64,000 nucleotides of DNA from Cryomorpha ignava. Its GTDB lineage: Bacteria; Bacteroidota; Bacteroidia; Flavobacteriales_D; Cryomorphaceae. Under the pieces are notes generated by a model that was given only the letters and a program-made list of their open reading frames with translations, was not told the origin of the DNA and did no database searches. The stretch covers positions 62,001-126,000 of the forward strand of contig NZ_JAAGVY010000010.1 of NCBI RefSeq assembly GCF_010686655.1, written 5' to 3'. Positions 63,022-64,000 of the stretch are shown here, piece by piece. How positions within the stretch are numbered: the first letter of the stretch is position 1; each line of letters starts with the position of its first letter. Position numbers and translations under genes: made by a program.

Positions 63022-64000
63022 ATGCCCCACACCAACCGAACTTCCTTATTATTATTGATTCTATTAATTAGCAATACTGATCTGTTTTCCCAATGTGAGA
63101 AGGAGATTTCAACAAATCCCCTCAACCCAGTTAATAATGAATTTATGAATCTAGCAAATGAGTGGTATGGAGCCAATGCACCATATAGCATAAATCCATA
63201 CCTCAACGCATTTAACTGGTATCCTCCTGGGAATCTGCAATATCTAATAAATCTCGATGAAGGTTGGGAACATAATTTAGTGACATCAAGCACCCTGCCA
63301 ATGAATAATCCTTTTGTCCAATCTGGTGATTACACTTTTATCCATGCCCAAAGTGCGATTACTAACAACCGAGATTTTCATTGGGAAGACGGTTGGGAAT
63401 TATTATGGATGAATCTAGGTAAATATCCTAATGGCTCCAGTGCAGTGGGTCTAGCGTCAGGATCCGTTTTTGGTGAAAATAATATACTTCACAATCCAAA
63501 CCCAACAAATATACCATATTTTGTGCTGTACAATAGATACAGAGGGGTACTTAGACTATTTGCAAATGTTTGGAAAAACAACTTGCAGCCGAATTATCAG
63601 GAAGTATTAATAGGCCTTCAATTTGATCAAATATCAATTACTACTGGAGTTTCAGGAATCTTAAGAAGTATTTTAAATTATGACACTCCTTTAGACCAAG
63701 TAACTTCTGGAATTGTCCACTGGTCTCCTCGCCTGCAACCTACTTCCTCTCCAAACTGGCTTGTTGCCGATTTTCAGATGGCTTTTGATCCATGTATTTG
63801 CATGCGCGAAACCAATTCAAGTCAAGCAGACTCAAACAATATTGCAACTCCAGGCAAATTACAATTCGTTTTCTCGACAATTCAAACTTTAAACATTGAT
63901 TTACAGTCGCGAGGTATTTCTGTAGATCAGCCAATTACATCTGCAAGTTTAACCGAAGATTTTTTCAACATGTCTGAAGTTAATACTGACAATTACGAGC
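63022..64000 (+). CDS. Secreted protein, C-terminus outside the window
   Basis: ATG at 63022 opens a frame that stays open to the edge (326 codons). The signal peptide SLLLLLILLISNTDLFSQC precedes NPLNPVNNEFMNLANEWYGANAPYSINPYLNAFNWYP, a start seen in Bacteroidota surface proteins, and the body has VLYNRYRGVLRLFANVWKN. Likely a large cell-surface protein, but no domain can be named. Three bases follow the preceding stop. Confidence 0.75.
   Translation, partial: MPHTNRTSLLLLILLISNTDLFSQCEKEISTNPLNPVNNEFMNLANEWYGANAPYSINPYLNAFNWYPPGNLQYLINLDEGWEHNLVTSSTLPMNNPFVQSGDYTFIHAQSAITNNRDFHWEDGWELLWMNLGKYPNGSSAVGLASGSVFGENNILHNPNPTNIPYFVLYNRYRGVLRLFANVWKNNLQPNYQEVLIGLQFDQISITTGVSGILRSILNYDTPLDQVTSGIVHWSPRLQPTSSPNWLVADFQMAFDPCICMRETNSSQADSNNIATPGKLQFVFSTIQTLNIDLQSRGISVDQPITSASLTEDFFNMSEVNTDNYE

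Overview
The window is chromosomal DNA from a member of the Bacteroidota, most likely a flavobacterium-like lineage (Flavobacteriales). The reasons are a PorT-like type IX secretion protein, a secreted protein with a type IX C-terminal sorting domain, GldE next to ssb and mutY, DUF3667, a 30-residue AURKAIP1/COX24-type basic protein, promoters of the TTG-N20-TAnnTTTG type, and mostly SD-less gene starts. No plasmid or phage backbone is visible. Most of the window is housekeeping sequence, with three accessory-looking stretches.

Layout. 1-4660 (minus): end of a surface-polysaccharide cluster (glycosyltransferase-like fragment, DUF354 protein, alpha/alpha-toroid protein, fused alcohol dehydrogenase-Gfo/Idh oxidoreductase). 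5175-8213: accessory patch with a five-codon ORF behind a near-perfect Shine-Dalgarno sequence, a frameshifted type IX cargo gene, an IS3-family element that cuts off a second secreted-protein gene, and an antitoxin with a truncated toxin. 8264-15734 (plus): two aminotransferases separated by a 149-bp tandem repeat array, heptose kinase-like RfaE1, UbiE/MenG, PorT-like protein and an FAD oxidoreductase. 16023-17004: PIN-domain toxin with a small overlapping partner, and a broken RHH antitoxin. 17085-25652: TrmH-type methylase, BamA/TamA-like outer membrane protein, accD, rpsO, pnp, rpoD, rpe. 25654-28050: saccharopine dehydrogenase-like protein, DUF3667 protein, small secreted protein. 28161-28566: tmRNA, followed by a five-copy repeat array and a HicAB module.

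30201-34797 (minus) is a compact operon of a GNAT acetyltransferase, M20 amidohydrolase, alanine racemase, a second racemase-fold protein and a secreted protein; it looks like an amino-acid/D-amino-acid pathway. 35496-43771 carries a stand-alone response regulator, a glycerophosphodiesterase, polyphosphate kinase, an MlaEF-type ABC pair, a tiny lipoprotein coupled to a SprT-like protein, an aminotransferase and a mannose-1-phosphate guanylyltransferase. 43885-48060 (minus) carries fumC, an ArsC-like protein, prfB with its programmed +1 frameshift, recX and an RDD protein. 48100-54950 is the SpoIIM-DUF4129-DUF4350-MoxR-DUF58 operon. 55011-55290 holds two copies of an inverted-repeat element. 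55392-60986 has rng, the tiny basic protein, a TPR protein and an HU protein (minus), then mutY, ssb and gldE (plus). 61262 to the right edge is a three-gene surface module whose last gene runs off the window.

The most interesting unexplained signals are the mini-ORF with a 12-nt match to the 16S rRNA 3' tail (5225-5256) in a phylum whose ribosomes hide the anti-SD, the two repeat arrays with shared TTTTTGG tracts, the racemase/amidohydrolase operon, and a 16-bp palindrome at the HU promoter. All product names come from reading translated sequence; no database search was possible.
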